From NCBI GenBank assembly GCA_026988015.1, contig JALSMA010000075.1:1-64000 (forward strand): 64,000 bases of DNA, in the 5' to 3' direction. The notes below the pieces were generated by a model. The model had not been told where the DNA came from. It was given only the letters and a program-made list of their open reading frames with translations, and did no database searches. Shown piece by piece: positions 54,334 through 63,418 of the stretch. How positions within the stretch are numbered: position 1 is the first letter of the stretch; the number at the start of each line of letters is the position of its first letter. The position numbers were made by a program, and so were the translations under genes. This DNA is from Desulfobulbaceae bacterium. Its GTDB lineage: Bacteria > Desulfobacterota > Desulfobulbia > Desulfobulbales > Desulfocapsaceae.

Positions 54334-56160
54334 CTAGAGGAGGTTTTCCATGATATAGGCTTTTCGTTCCGGAGTATTTTTGCCCATATAAAACGACAAA
54401 ACATCTGTCATTTCACTCACCGACCCCATATCAATCTGTTTCAGTATTATTTCAGGACCAATAAACTGTTTGAACTCCTTGGGTGATATCTCCCCAAGCC
54501 CCTTAAATCTTGTGGTTTCCACATTCTTTTTAACCTTACCCTTTCCCTGGAGCTTCCTGGTTACACGATCTTTTTCTTTCTCACTATAGCAGTAATGGGT
54601 CTCTTTCTTGTTACGAACTCGAAAAATCGGGGTCTCCAGGATATACACATGACCAAGCTTTACCAGCGGTTCAAAGTAGTGAAGAAAAAAAGTGAGCAGC
54701 AGGTTTCTAATATGAAGACCATCCACATCAGCATCAGTTGCCAAAATAACCTTATCATAACGGAGTTCAGTGATTGACTCTTCAATATTCAGGGCACGCA
54801 TGAGTGAGTACATCTCTTCGTTTTTGTAAAGAAGAGCCAGTTTCTGGCCAAGAACATTCATGGGTTTTCCTTTCAATGAAAAGACAGCCTGGGTCAGCGG
54901 GTCGCGGGAGGAGACAATAGAACCGGCAGCAGATTGTCCCTCGGTGATAAAGATCATGTTCTCTTTCCCCTCAGGGGATGGTTTATTGCGACTGGGGTGA
55001 TGTTTACAATCTTTTAGCTGGGGTATCTTAAGGGCAACCTTTCTGGCCTTTGCCTTGGCTTCTTTACGTACACTTTGCAGTTCTTTGCGTACCTTCTGGT
55101 TTCGCTGGACTTTTTCAAGGAGTCTGTCTGCAAGATCAGAATCTTTATACAGAGCACTGGAAACGCAATCTTTTACTTTATTGACAATCCAGGCCCGGAT
55201 GTCAGTGTTACCAAGTTTATTTTTGGTCTGAGATTCGAAAACAGGCTCTACAATCTTCACTGCGAGGGTTCCCACAATGCCATCACGTACATCATTACCA
55301 GTAAACTTCTTATTGGAGAACTCATTAACACCTTTCAAGATACCTTCACGAAAGGCCGACAGATGGGTTCCCCCTTCACTGGTATAAGTTCCGTTTACAA
55401 AACTATAGTAGGTATCGCTATATCCTTCACTGTGTGAAAAGGCAAATTCCAAAGTCGAGTCCTGATAGTAAATAGGGTCATAGATTCCCTGACCGCCAAG
55501 CTCTTTATCCAGCAAATCAAGCAGTCCGTTGTTTGAGTGATAGCATGTTTTATCAAGGTAAATTTTGAGACCAGCATTAAGGTAAGCGTATCTCCAGAGT
55601 CTCTTATCCACAAACTCAAGGTCAAACTTGAAATCAGCAAAAAGTTCTGAATCTGGTAAAAATTCAATGAGTGTTCCGTTCACCTCTTTGGTTTTTCCTT
55701 TTGTCTCCTTTTCAAGTTTACCACCTGAAAAAACAGCAGAGGCAAATTTACCATCACGAAAAGCCGTTACTTGAAAAAACTCCGACATCGCATTGACAGC
55801 CTTTGTCCCGACACCGTTGAGGCCGACTGAAAATTGAAAAACATCGGTTGAGTACTTGGCGCCTGTGTTTATCCTTGAAACACAGTCTACAATTTTTCCG
55901 AGGGGAATCCCACGTCCGTAATCCCGAACCCGCACAAGACCTTCCTCAGAAATGTTTATATCAACCTTTTTTCCTGCTCCCATAATAAATTCATCGACGG
56001 CATTATCGATAACTTCTTTGAGTAGAATGTAAATACCATCATCAGGATGTGTACCAGATCCGAGGCGACCGATGTACATACCGGGTCGCTTTCGAATATG
56101 TTCAAGGGAGCTGAGGGTTTTTACTTTACTTTCGTCGTAAACGGGTGCTTTTGGCGGCAT
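54334..56160 (-). CDS. parE: Type IIA topoisomerase B subunit (ParE-like)
   Basis: The 608-residue ATPase subunit has the GHKL domain (LEHIRKRPGMYIGRLGSGTHPDDG, EVIDNAVDEFIMG, DYGRGIPLG, GLNGVGTKAVNAMS) and the TOPRIM domain (FITEGQSAAGSIVSSRDP, LRYDKVILATDADVDGLHIR, RFKGLGEISP). The phrase THPDDGIYILLKEVIDN is typical of the Bacteroidetes-like topoisomerase IV group. It makes one operon with parC. Confidence 0.9.
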   Translation of the reverse strand: MPPKAPVYDESKVKTLSSLEHIRKRPGMYIGRLGSGTHPDDGIYILLKEVIDNAVDEFIMGAGKKVDINISEEGLVRVRDYGRGIPLGKIVDCVSRINTGAKYSTDVFQFSVGLNGVGTKAVNAMSEFFQVTAFRDGKFASAVFSGGKLEKETKGKTKEVNGTLIEFLPDSELFADFKFDLEFVDKRLWRYAYLNAGLKIYLDKTCYHSNNGLLDLLDKELGGQGIYDPIYYQDSTLEFAFSHSEGYSDTYYSFVNGTYTSEGGTHLSAFREGILKGVNEFSNKKFTGNDVRDGIVGTLAVKIVEPVFESQTKNKLGNTDIRAWIVNKVKDCVSSALYKDSDLADRLLEKVQRNQKVRKELQSVRKEAKAKARKVALKIPQLKDCKHHPSRNKPSPEGKENMIFITEGQSAAGSIVSSRDPLTQAVFSLKGKPMNVLGQKLALLYKNEEMYSLMRALNIEESITELRYDKVILATDADVDGLHIRNLLLTFFLHYFEPLVKLGHVYILETPIFRVRNKKETHYCYSEKEKDRVTRKLQGKGKVKKNVETTRFKGLGEISPKEFKQFIGPEIILKQIDMGSVSEMTDVLSFYMGKNTPERKAYIMENLL

Positions 56161-56326
56161 GTTAAGAGGGCTGCATGGGGGTTACTCTGATTATTAATAT
56201 GATGAGATGTTGCAATAGTATTGCATTTTACTATATTTGGCAATAGACGGAATACGGTGGACACAAGAATTAGCACATTGCCTCGAAGCCACAACGGATT
56301 CGGGATTATTATATTAAGAGGATTCC

Positions 56327-57142
56327 TTGGTTTTACACCCTACCCTGCTCAGCATAGCCGGCTCCGATCCCTGTGGAGGAGCTGGTATCCAGGCAGATTT
56401 AAAAACAGTAACCTCAATCGGTGTCTATGGTGCTGCAGCAATAACCTGTATCACGGTCCAGAACTCCCATGGAGTCACAAGCATAACCCCTCTGAACAAT
56501 GAACTGGTAGCGGCTCAAATCCTTGCTGTACTGGTCGACCACAATGTCACTCACATAAAGATTGGAATGACGGGCAGCCCTGAGATTATCCAGACACTGG
56601 ACGCAGCCCTCTCTCATTTTGAGGGGGAAATAATTTATGATCCTGTTCTGGCATCCACCACTGGAGACTCCCTGGTGCAGGGAAATGTGTTGGAAACGTT
56701 AAATACAGGATTATTATTCAAGGTTTCGGTCCTTACTCCAAACATTTCTGAACTCGCGGCAATAAGTCACGAAAACATAAACTCTGTAAAAGGTGCATTG
56801 CTTAGTGCCGAAAAGATCTTAAAAAAATATCCACAAATGAGGGCGGTGGTTGTAAAGGGAGGACACCTTGGTGAGGGCAGTTCTGAATTAACGGATTATC
56901 TTGTACAACCAGGCAACGCCCACTGTGAATCCAGGAGGAAACGCTACAACAATCAGCATCTCCATGGTACGGGGTGTACATTTTCATCGGCTCTGGCAGC
57001 ATACCTGTGCCTCAATAACAGCATGGAGATGGCTTTTTTTAAGGCCGGTAGATATATGGATGCTCTGATACAGGCAGGTACTGGAGTGTCTGTATCGCAA
57101 AACAGTGTTAACGGACCAATGTTTCATGCAAAAACACCTTAA
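56327..57142 (+). CDS. thiD: Hydroxymethylpyrimidine/phosphomethylpyrimidine kinase
   Basis: ThiD phosphorylates HMP twice for thiamine synthesis. The 271-residue ribokinase-fold enzyme shows LLSIAGSDPCGGAGIQADLKT, GVYGAAAITCITVQNS, KIGMTGSPEII, DPVLASTTGDSL, TPNISELAAI, VVKGGHLG and HGTGCTFSSALAAYL with the catalytic Asp/Cys loop. The start is TTG 56327 with GAGG six bases upstream. It stands alone and is divergent from parE. Confidence 0.93.
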   Translation: MVLHPTLLSIAGSDPCGGAGIQADLKTVTSIGVYGAAAITCITVQNSHGVTSITPLNNELVAAQILAVLVDHNVTHIKIGMTGSPEIIQTLDAALSHFEGEIIYDPVLASTTGDSLVQGNVLETLNTGLLFKVSVLTPNISELAAISHENINSVKGALLSAEKILKKYPQMRAVVVKGGHLGEGSSELTDYLVQPGNAHCESRRKRYNNQHLHGTGCTFSSALAAYLCLNNSMEMAFFKAGRYMDALIQAGTGVSVSQNSVNGPMFHAKTP

Positions 57143-57193
57143 CGCCTTCACTCGTCGCCAGTTTTTTCTCTACCCCATTTTCCCGTGACAGTA

Positions 57194-57415
57194 TCAGACC
57201 GTCATTCGTATTCTTTCACAGTCCGGACAGATCCAGGTCGGACCGTTGGACATCCCCCAGGTGTTTTCCTTGAAGCATTCTTCACAGATCATGAAGCCGC
57301 ACGGGCAGCTGAGACAGTAAGGAAGTTCTTTTTTGCAGCAATGACACACATACTTACCGAGTTTACGGTGCCGGTATGATTTCTTTTTGTCTTTTTTATC
57401 TGTATTGTCACTCAT
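57194..57415 (-). CDS. Small zinc-ribbon protein
   Basis: The 73-residue product has a Lys-rich start and seven or more cysteines in C-x-x-C pairs (CHCC, CLSCPC, CEEC, CPDC), a pattern for one or two zinc sites. I do not recognise the family. It starts at ATG 57415, overlapping the cutA stop by four bases, so it is translationally coupled to CutA. Confidence 0.65.
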   Translation of the reverse strand: MSDNTDKKDKKKSYRHRKLGKYVCHCCKKELPYCLSCPCGFMICEECFKENTWGMSNGPTWICPDCERIRMTV

Positions 57416-57732
57416 CTCTTTACTGTTTCCTGCACCCACTGCTGATATTTGCGGTTGCTTGAGGCCACTTGTACAGCAACTATTTCCGGAATGTCATATG
57501 AATGGTGCTGCTCGATTACTGACACAAGTTCTTCCCATAATCCCTGATTGCTCTTCATAACCAGTCGAAACTCCTGTGTCTGTTCAATGGTACCTTTCCA
57601 CCAGTAGATAGAATCCACAGTAGCATCGATCTGGGCACAGGCGATGAGCTTTTTCTCAAGAAGCATTTTTGAAAGTTTAATGGCTTCTTCTTTATCTTCA
57701 AATGTAGTGTAAACCAGTATGATATCAGACAT
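57412..57732 (-). CDS. cutA: Divalent-cation tolerance protein CutA
   Basis: The 106-residue trimer-forming protein has ILVYTTFEDKEEAIKLSKML, LIACAQI, SIYWWKGTIEQTQEF and the closing YDIPEIVAVQV of CutA1. In E. coli it affects copper tolerance, but its cellular role is unsettled. It is coupled to the downstream zinc-ribbon gene. Confidence 0.93.
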   Translation of the reverse strand: MSDIILVYTTFEDKEEAIKLSKMLLEKKLIACAQIDATVDSIYWWKGTIEQTQEFRLVMKSNQGLWEELVSVIEQHHSYDIPEIVAVQVASSNRKYQQWVQETVKR

Positions 57733-57950
57733 TGATTAAAGTAATTTTCTTTTATAGTATTAGATATGACAATGAAGGCCTCGAAGGCAGGTAGATGTTT
57801 TCGCCATATCAGGCTGCAAATATAATGCTTTTCAATATGTTACCTAAAACAACAAACGAAGCCATCACAAATTCAGGATACATGAAATTTAGTTTAACAG
57901 GTATCTGCCCCCAGTCACAAGCTAAACCACTATTTCACCCAGGATAATGC

Positions 57951-58739
57951 ATGCTTTTCACCATTGATGTCGGAAATACGCACACAGTAACAGGTCTGTT
58001 TGACGGCGACAAACTAGTCGGGCAATGGCGTCTTAAGTCTGACCCGGAAAGGCCTAATGATGAACTTGCCATCCGCTACCATGCACTGTTTAGTATGGCG
58101 GAAATAGATAAAAAAGATATTGACGGAGTTGTTCTGGCAAGTGTCGTTCCAGCCCTTGAGTCGGCCTGGATTGCATGTATTGAAAGTTATTTCTCCAAGC
58201 ATCTCACTAAACCACTCCTTGTAGTGTCGGCAACCACCATCGGCCACCATATTGAAGTTCTTACAGATTATCCGGAAGAAGTAGGTGCCGACAGGCTGGT
58301 CAATGGCATTGCTGCCTGGGAAAGATATCGGCAAAATCTGATAATAATAGATTTTGGAACCGCCATCACCTTTGACTGTGTATCTTCCAAATGTGAATAT
58401 CTAGGGGGAATAATCATTCCAGGTATTGCAGTATCCCTCAATGCCCTCTCAAATCGTACAGCAAAGCTTCCAAACATTGATGTGTCCATCCCTCCTCCGG
58501 CGATTATTGGACGGAATACCATTGATGCTATGAAGAGTGGGGTTCTCCACGGATATGGCGTCCTGGTTGATGGGCTTAGTGAGAAGATTTACTCGGAACT
58601 CTGTCCCAATGGAGAGCCCATGAAAGTGGTTGCCACTGGTGGTATGGCACATATTATCGCTCCATACAGTAAGACCATAGAAGATGTGGATGATATGCTC
58701 ACCCTCCATGGCCTTCATTTACTTTTTCATAAACTATGA
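57951..58739 (+). CDS. coaX: Type III pantothenate kinase
   Basis: CoaX phosphorylates pantothenate, committing it to CoA; it is insensitive to CoA feedback and needs a monovalent cation. The 262-residue protein has IDVGNTHTVTGLFDG, YPEEVGADRLVNGIAAWERY, IIDFGTAITFDCVSS, GGIIIPGIAVSLNAL and the VATGGMAHIIAPYS end. AGGA lies seven bases before the ATG. panC and panD lie 51 kb upstream. Confidence 0.95.
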   Translation: MLFTIDVGNTHTVTGLFDGDKLVGQWRLKSDPERPNDELAIRYHALFSMAEIDKKDIDGVVLASVVPALESAWIACIESYFSKHLTKPLLVVSATTIGHHIEVLTDYPEEVGADRLVNGIAAWERYRQNLIIIDFGTAITFDCVSSKCEYLGGIIIPGIAVSLNALSNRTAKLPNIDVSIPPPAIIGRNTIDAMKSGVLHGYGVLVDGLSEKIYSELCPNGEPMKVVATGGMAHIIAPYSKTIEDVDDMLTLHGLHLLFHKL

Positions 58740-58875
58740 TGCGTCGTAAAAGCTCTGCACCTGCTTCGTTTACGCTCTTCTTCAGGCAGTACCATTGGGG
58801 CGCATCTGAAGCTTCTCGGAGTCTGCACTTACCAGTTTAGCCATCGGTTAACTTTAGCTTTTCACGAGATTGTTA
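58738..58875 (+). repeat. Dispersed intergenic repeat, copy 4, abutting two genes
   Basis: It begins GATGCGTCGTAAAAGCTC within the coaX stop codon, has CACCTGCTTCGTT and GCGCATCTGAAG, and ends TTTAGCCATCGG, then TTTTCACGAGATTG. The LD-carboxypeptidase ATG comes within four bases of its end, so the repeat forms that gene's leader. Confidence 0.65.
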
Positions 58876-58878
58876 ATA

Positions 58879-59811
58879 ATGAAAAAGACAGGAAACAGTA
58901 TTTATCCCAAATCATTACAGCCGGGCGATTGCATAGGACTAGTAGCTCCGGCGGGGCAGCTTCGAGACCAGAAGTCACTTGAAAGTGGCGTAGCCATTCT
59001 TACGGAGATGGGTTTTGAGGTGAGGTTTCCGCGTTCTCTCTGGCCTGGCAGTGGATATCTTGCCGATACCGACAGTAATCGTGCCCTTGAGTTTCATAAG
59101 ATGTGGATAAACCCTGAGATCTCTGCCCTTCTTGCTCTGCGTGGAGGATTTGGCTCTCTGCGCCTTCTCCCTTTTCTGGATCCTGTTGAAATCAAGAAGG
59201 AGAACAAACTCTTCATCGGATTTTCCGATATTACGATTCTACACAGTGCCCTGCTGCAGACCAACAATCTCATCACCCTTCACGGGCCGGTCCTTACCTC
59301 TCTGGCAAGTCTCTGCCGCGACAGCCTGCAGAATTTTTATGCCTGTGTGACTGGAAACTGGAACAAAACCATTACCTATCCTCAGACCGAGGTTCTCCGC
59401 GATGGTGATACCGTAAATGGCAGGTTGATTGGTGGAAACCTGAGCAGTCTGGTTAGCTTGCTTGGCACTGGAGCAGACCAGGACTGGCGTGGAAAAATAG
59501 TCTTTCTTGAAGATGTCGGGGAACCACTTTACAGACTTGACAGAATGCTCACTCAGCTGTGGCACTGCGGCAAGCTTAATCAGCCTGCTGGGATTATTTT
59601 AGGTGACTTTTCTTTGCATGCTGACCAGGACAGTCTAGAAAAAATTCGCTTCCATGAAGAGATATGGAATCGAATTCTTGAACTCACGGAAGTCTCTGCA
59701 TTACCGGTGTGGGGGAATTTCCCAATAGGTCATGGTGCAGAAAATATCTGTCTACCTCATGGATCTCATGCGTCCATGGACAGTGGCCGGATAACCCTCT
59801 TGTTTACCTGA
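58879..59811 (+). CDS. LD-carboxypeptidase (peptidase S66)
   Basis: The ~310-residue S66 serine peptidase removes the terminal D-Ala from peptidoglycan tetrapeptides in recycling. GLVAPAGQLRDQKSLE, LALRGGFGSLRLLP (nucleophile region), FIGFSDITILHSALL, GRLIGGNLSSLVSLLGT, FLEDVGEPLYRLDRML and the final FPIGHGAENICLPHG with the catalytic His are all visible. I use ATG 58879, the nearest start to the repeat; no ribosome site is obvious. The E. coli equivalent is ldcA. Confidence 0.9.
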   Translation: MKKTGNSIYPKSLQPGDCIGLVAPAGQLRDQKSLESGVAILTEMGFEVRFPRSLWPGSGYLADTDSNRALEFHKMWINPEISALLALRGGFGSLRLLPFLDPVEIKKENKLFIGFSDITILHSALLQTNNLITLHGPVLTSLASLCRDSLQNFYACVTGNWNKTITYPQTEVLRDGDTVNGRLIGGNLSSLVSLLGTGADQDWRGKIVFLEDVGEPLYRLDRMLTQLWHCGKLNQPAGIILGDFSLHADQDSLEKIRFHEEIWNRILELTEVSALPVWGNFPIGHGAENICLPHGSHASMDSGRITLLFT

Positions 59812-59830
59812 CTGTTCCATTGCCGAAAAA

Positions 59831-60430
59831 CTACGATTGTTCCAAAATCCAATTCACAGCCCCTGGGAGATCATCAGCACGGTAATCCGGTTGGACAGTT
59901 TGCTGCGGTCCGATGAACTGTTCATCTCCTCTACCATACCCGGTTCTTACCAGAATGGATGTTGCACCACAATTGGCCGCGGTTTTAATGTCTGACCATC
60001 TGTCCCCAACAACAAAAGACCTGGAAGGGTCTAGGCCAAGCTCAGCTGCGGCCTGAAGAACCAGCCCGGGTTTAGGCTTTCTGCAATCACAGGCAATCCG
60101 GAACTGTCCCTCTTTGGCTTCAGGGTGATGCGGACAGATGTAAATAGCATCAACATGGGCACCCTCGAGCGCAAGAAGACGGTTCATCTTCTCATGTACC
60201 TCGGTGAGTAATGCTTCGGGGAAATAGCCTCTGGCAAGACCTGACTGGTTTGTTATTACTATAACAGGCAATTCTGCGTCATTTAACCGCCTGATGGCCT
60301 CAGCTGCACCAGGCAGAAGAATAAACCGACAACGATGGTTAATATATCCCATTTGCTCATTGATGGTACCATCACGATCAAGAAAAACAGCAGGTTTGCC
60401 TTTGGCTGGTGTGGGAGAGTGGGTACTCAT
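59831..60430 (-). CDS. gmhB: D-glycero-beta-D-manno-heptose 1,7-bisphosphate 7-phosphatase
   Basis: GmhB is a HAD phosphatase of ADP-heptose synthesis for LPS core. The 199-residue protein shows VFLDRDGTINEQMGYI, VIVITNQSGLARGYF, the ICPHHPEAKEGQFRIACDCRKPKPG zinc-binding loop in two parts (CPHHPE and CDCRKP), and FVVGDRWSDIKTAANCGA. I start at ATG 60430, eight bases after waaF; the longer frame to 60658 runs through waaF. Confidence 0.93.
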   Translation of the reverse strand: MSTHSPTPAKGKPAVFLDRDGTINEQMGYINHRCRFILLPGAAEAIRRLNDAELPVIVITNQSGLARGYFPEALLTEVHEKMNRLLALEGAHVDAIYICPHHPEAKEGQFRIACDCRKPKPGLVLQAAAELGLDPSRSFVVGDRWSDIKTAANCGATSILVRTGYGRGDEQFIGPQQTVQPDYRADDLPGAVNWILEQS

Positions 60431-60437
60431 GGCAAGC

Positions 60438-61613
60438 CTATGAATTTCCGAGAAGGTTACGAGAGAGCATTCCGGCAAGCTCTTCGAACACATCATTCGC
60501 ACTAATGGATTCAAGGCATCTAAGGTGGCCTTGAGGACAATGCGTCTGCATGCAGGGGCTGCACGCCATCTCACGCCGCAAAATAATGGAGTTTTGGGAG
60601 TATGGTCCTGTGGCGACATGATCAGTGGAGCCAAAGATTGCAATACTTGGAGTCCCAAGTCCCGCTGCTACATGCATCAATCCGGAGTCATTAGTCACAA
60701 ATACGTCACAGCAGTTTATCAGTGCCATGGCCTGCTTCAGACTTGTTTTTCCGGTCATATCAAGAACGTGATACGGAGTACGCATACAATTAGTACGGAT
60801 TTTCTGGGCAGCAGCAGTGTCCGTATCGGTCCCGAACACTAATATTACACAACCACTTTCACCATAATTCTCAGCAACGAGAGAAGCCAGTTCGCCAAAC
60901 TTATCAACAGGCCACTGTTTGGCAGGACCAAAAGCGGCGCCAGGGTTGAATCCTATGACTGGAATGGCAACTCCTTCTTGTCCAAGTGCCTTTAACGCTG
61001 GCAGGCCAGGAATCATTGCCCCCTGCTGTTGTTCGAGCAGGGAAACAGGACTTTGGTAACGAAGGCAGTCAACAAGACCGTGGGCCCACTGGTCAAGTTC
61101 CATCGGAATGTGTAGTTGTAAGGTGTCGGTACCTGTTGTAAGACCCAGCTTAGCCAGCAGGTTTTGATAGTAGTGAACCTGATGTTTAGTTTTTATTTCA
61201 TCACTTATGCTAACACCATGGCTGAGGAGTATCCCCCTTCCATCACGCTTATAACCGGCTCTGACTGGAATACCTGCAAGCCTGGTTATCAACGCAGCCT
61301 CAAAGGCATTTTGAAGGAGAATAGCCGCATCAAACTCGAATTCTTTCAGATCTTCTGCAAGCTTAAAAACGCCTTTGACCTTCCCCTGATAAAGGTGCTT
61401 TTTGTCATAGATGAAAAGCTTATCAACGTCAGGACTTAGCCTGAAAATATCTGCAACCCAGGGAACGGCGAGCATGGTGATTTCAGCATCCGGGAAATTT
61501 TCACGGATGCTGTGTACAGCTGGTGTGGTCATAACCGCATCGCCAATCCAGTTCGTAGAGCGGATCAGAATTTTTTTTGGATTCAATTCTAATAATGATG
61601 GCTTTGGCGACAT
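60438..61613 (-). CDS. waaF: ADP-heptose:LPS heptosyltransferase II
   Basis: WaaF adds the second heptose to the LPS inner core. The 391-residue GT9 enzyme has ILIRSTNWIGDAVMTTPAV, FDAAILLQNAFEAALITRLAGI, NPGAAFGPAKQWPVDKFGEL, VFVTNDSGLMHVAAGLGTP and the closing C-S-P-C-M-Q. A mid-protein insert (~175-215) is slightly longer than usual. It is followed by gmhB in the same operon. Confidence 0.93.
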   Translation of the reverse strand: MSPKPSLLELNPKKILIRSTNWIGDAVMTTPAVHSIRENFPDAEITMLAVPWVADIFRLSPDVDKLFIYDKKHLYQGKVKGVFKLAEDLKEFEFDAAILLQNAFEAALITRLAGIPVRAGYKRDGRGILLSHGVSISDEIKTKHQVHYYQNLLAKLGLTTGTDTLQLHIPMELDQWAHGLVDCLRYQSPVSLLEQQQGAMIPGLPALKALGQEGVAIPVIGFNPGAAFGPAKQWPVDKFGELASLVAENYGESGCVILVFGTDTDTAAAQKIRTNCMRTPYHVLDMTGKTSLKQAMALINCCDVFVTNDSGLMHVAAGLGTPSIAIFGSTDHVATGPYSQNSIILRREMACSPCMQTHCPQGHLRCLESISANDVFEELAGMLSRNLLGNS

Positions 61614-61639
61614 GGTTATGGACCTCTCCCAAAAAAGAG

Positions 61640-63352
61640 TTAATCTGTGACTAACTCGGCAAACTGCTGTTGTGCAAAATCAATATCAGGGTCAATTGAC
61701 AATGCCAGGGTCAGGTAATGAACAGCTTTGTCAGTGTTCCCAAGCTTTCTGTGATTAACCCCAAGGTTGGCATAATCCAGAGCTGAGACAGGGTTGAGCT
61801 CAACAGCTCTTTCAAAACAGGTGACTGCTTTACTATACTGATCCAGTTTATAATAACACACTCCCATGGTATTATAAATATCCCAACGTTCCTCATCTTC
61901 CGAAAGTCCGGTTTGAAGAATCTCAAGAGCATCCTGGTACTGACCAAGATCTTTATAACAGTGTCCCATATAGGAATATATATAAGGAAGATCTTCAGCT
62001 TCCGGTGTTAATGTAAGGGATTTCTCAAAATGGACAAGTGCTTTTTCCGGCTGGCCATTTTCCTGGAGATTCCTCCCTCTGTAGAAATCCAGGTAATATG
62101 CACCTGAAATGATGCCTTCCAGGCGTGCAAGTTTTTTATCAAGCTCAACAGAATCAGGGACTCTCTCTACAAGAAGTTTTGACGCAAACAGTCCGACATC
62201 CTGGATCATGGAACGTTCACGAAAATGGGCTCCGGGGATAATTGTGTAAATTGCGGGAATTTTCAACTCAGGATGCATAACATCTATCATGAAGGTGTCC
62301 ATGCCCCTTGCTGCCATAGCCGCAACGCAGTTATCCACCTCAACCTTGATATTAGGATCTCCAAGGTTAGGGAAATCCTCAATCCTGGTACTCAGGCCAC
62401 TCTCGGTTATATGTCTCACCTCATCCATGGCCAGGGGTTTGGGGAGTCCTGAGGCCACATAGTTTGATTTTGTGTTGAAATCGCCAGCTAACTGGGCCAC
62501 TTCAGTAACTGCCCGAATAAGAGCTTTCTCTGGATCAGGTGTGGTTCCGGCAGTATAGACAATCTCACTTGTTTCAGGAAAAGTTGAGTGATCCACAGCA
62601 AGGGCTGCAATAGTACAGATACCGGTATCAAGGGAAAAATCATTTAAGTAGAGGTCAATGTTATGCTTCTTGAATATTGCAAGAAGATTTTTGGCAACCG
62701 GATCAGTCACACTGTCATGGTCAATGAGGGGTGTTTTTAAATTTGAATGCGATACCACAGCACAGACATGACGCTCTACAATCTCGCATATTCCCTGTAA
62801 AGCCGCCTCTTCATAGGAATTCCCAGCAGAAGGCCCATTGAATTCATTTATGGCGAAAAACCAGGAAAATGGCATTAGAACATCTTCGCCACTTCTAAGA
62901 TTCGTGGCCCAGGTCCATTGCATAGGAATTCCCTGTAACACCTTGTCTAGAAACTGGATATCATGAATCTCATCATGTACAGACTGCAACAGGTATTTCA
63001 GGTCAAGCACCGGGTACCCCTGCTCCCGAATTTCCTGATAGTCACCTTCAATGAAATTATCACTATTGTTTTTAAATGTAAAAAAGGAGAATCGTTCAGC
63101 CAGTTCCATACAAGCAGAAGCCTTTGCCTGTATAGGAGAAGCTCCCTTGCCCATCTGTTTCTTTGTCCCTGTCATTGCTCTGGCATCTTCGCCGCAAACA
63201 GAAAAGTAGACAGGAATGCCGAGACGCCCGTTATCTATTCTTTTAACAACTTTCAAAATGTCCAGGTTCAAATGCTCCAGTTTGTCGTTAAACCTGGCAA
63301 TTGTCTCTTCGGGGGTAATAGCCTTATCCTGATCCTTTGTGTAAGTCTTCAT
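61640..63352 (-). CDS. YcaO-domain protein with C-terminal TPR repeats
   Basis: The ~570-residue protein has an ATP-dependent YcaO domain (~60-390) with all three nucleotide motifs: ASPIQAKASACMELAERF (~71-88), AALQGICEIVERHV and RAVTEVAQLAGDF. YcaO enzymes activate amide bonds for azoline, thioamide or amidine formation. It is followed by about four TPR units (~400-570, such as ALVHFEKSLTLTPE and AVTCFERAVELNP), and it lacks the PxPxP tail of RiPP cyclodehydratases. No precursor peptide or partner gene is adjacent. AGGA lies four bases before ATG 63352; a longer start at 63385 is possible. The 63466 frame runs through a hairpin and is rejected. Confidence 0.85.
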   Translation of the reverse strand: MKTYTKDQDKAITPEETIARFNDKLEHLNLDILKVVKRIDNGRLGIPVYFSVCGEDARAMTGTKKQMGKGASPIQAKASACMELAERFSFFTFKNNSDNFIEGDYQEIREQGYPVLDLKYLLQSVHDEIHDIQFLDKVLQGIPMQWTWATNLRSGEDVLMPFSWFFAINEFNGPSAGNSYEEAALQGICEIVERHVCAVVSHSNLKTPLIDHDSVTDPVAKNLLAIFKKHNIDLYLNDFSLDTGICTIAALAVDHSTFPETSEIVYTAGTTPDPEKALIRAVTEVAQLAGDFNTKSNYVASGLPKPLAMDEVRHITESGLSTRIEDFPNLGDPNIKVEVDNCVAAMAARGMDTFMIDVMHPELKIPAIYTIIPGAHFRERSMIQDVGLFASKLLVERVPDSVELDKKLARLEGIISGAYYLDFYRGRNLQENGQPEKALVHFEKSLTLTPEAEDLPYIYSYMGHCYKDLGQYQDALEILQTGLSEDEERWDIYNTMGVCYYKLDQYSKAVTCFERAVELNPVSALDYANLGVNHRKLGNTDKAVHYLTLALSIDPDIDFAQQQFAELVTD

Positions 63353-63418
63353 GCAGTCCTGAAGACAGATACTTCTTTTTTTCATAACTGAAACATCCTT
63401 AGTGAGATTTTTTAAAGA

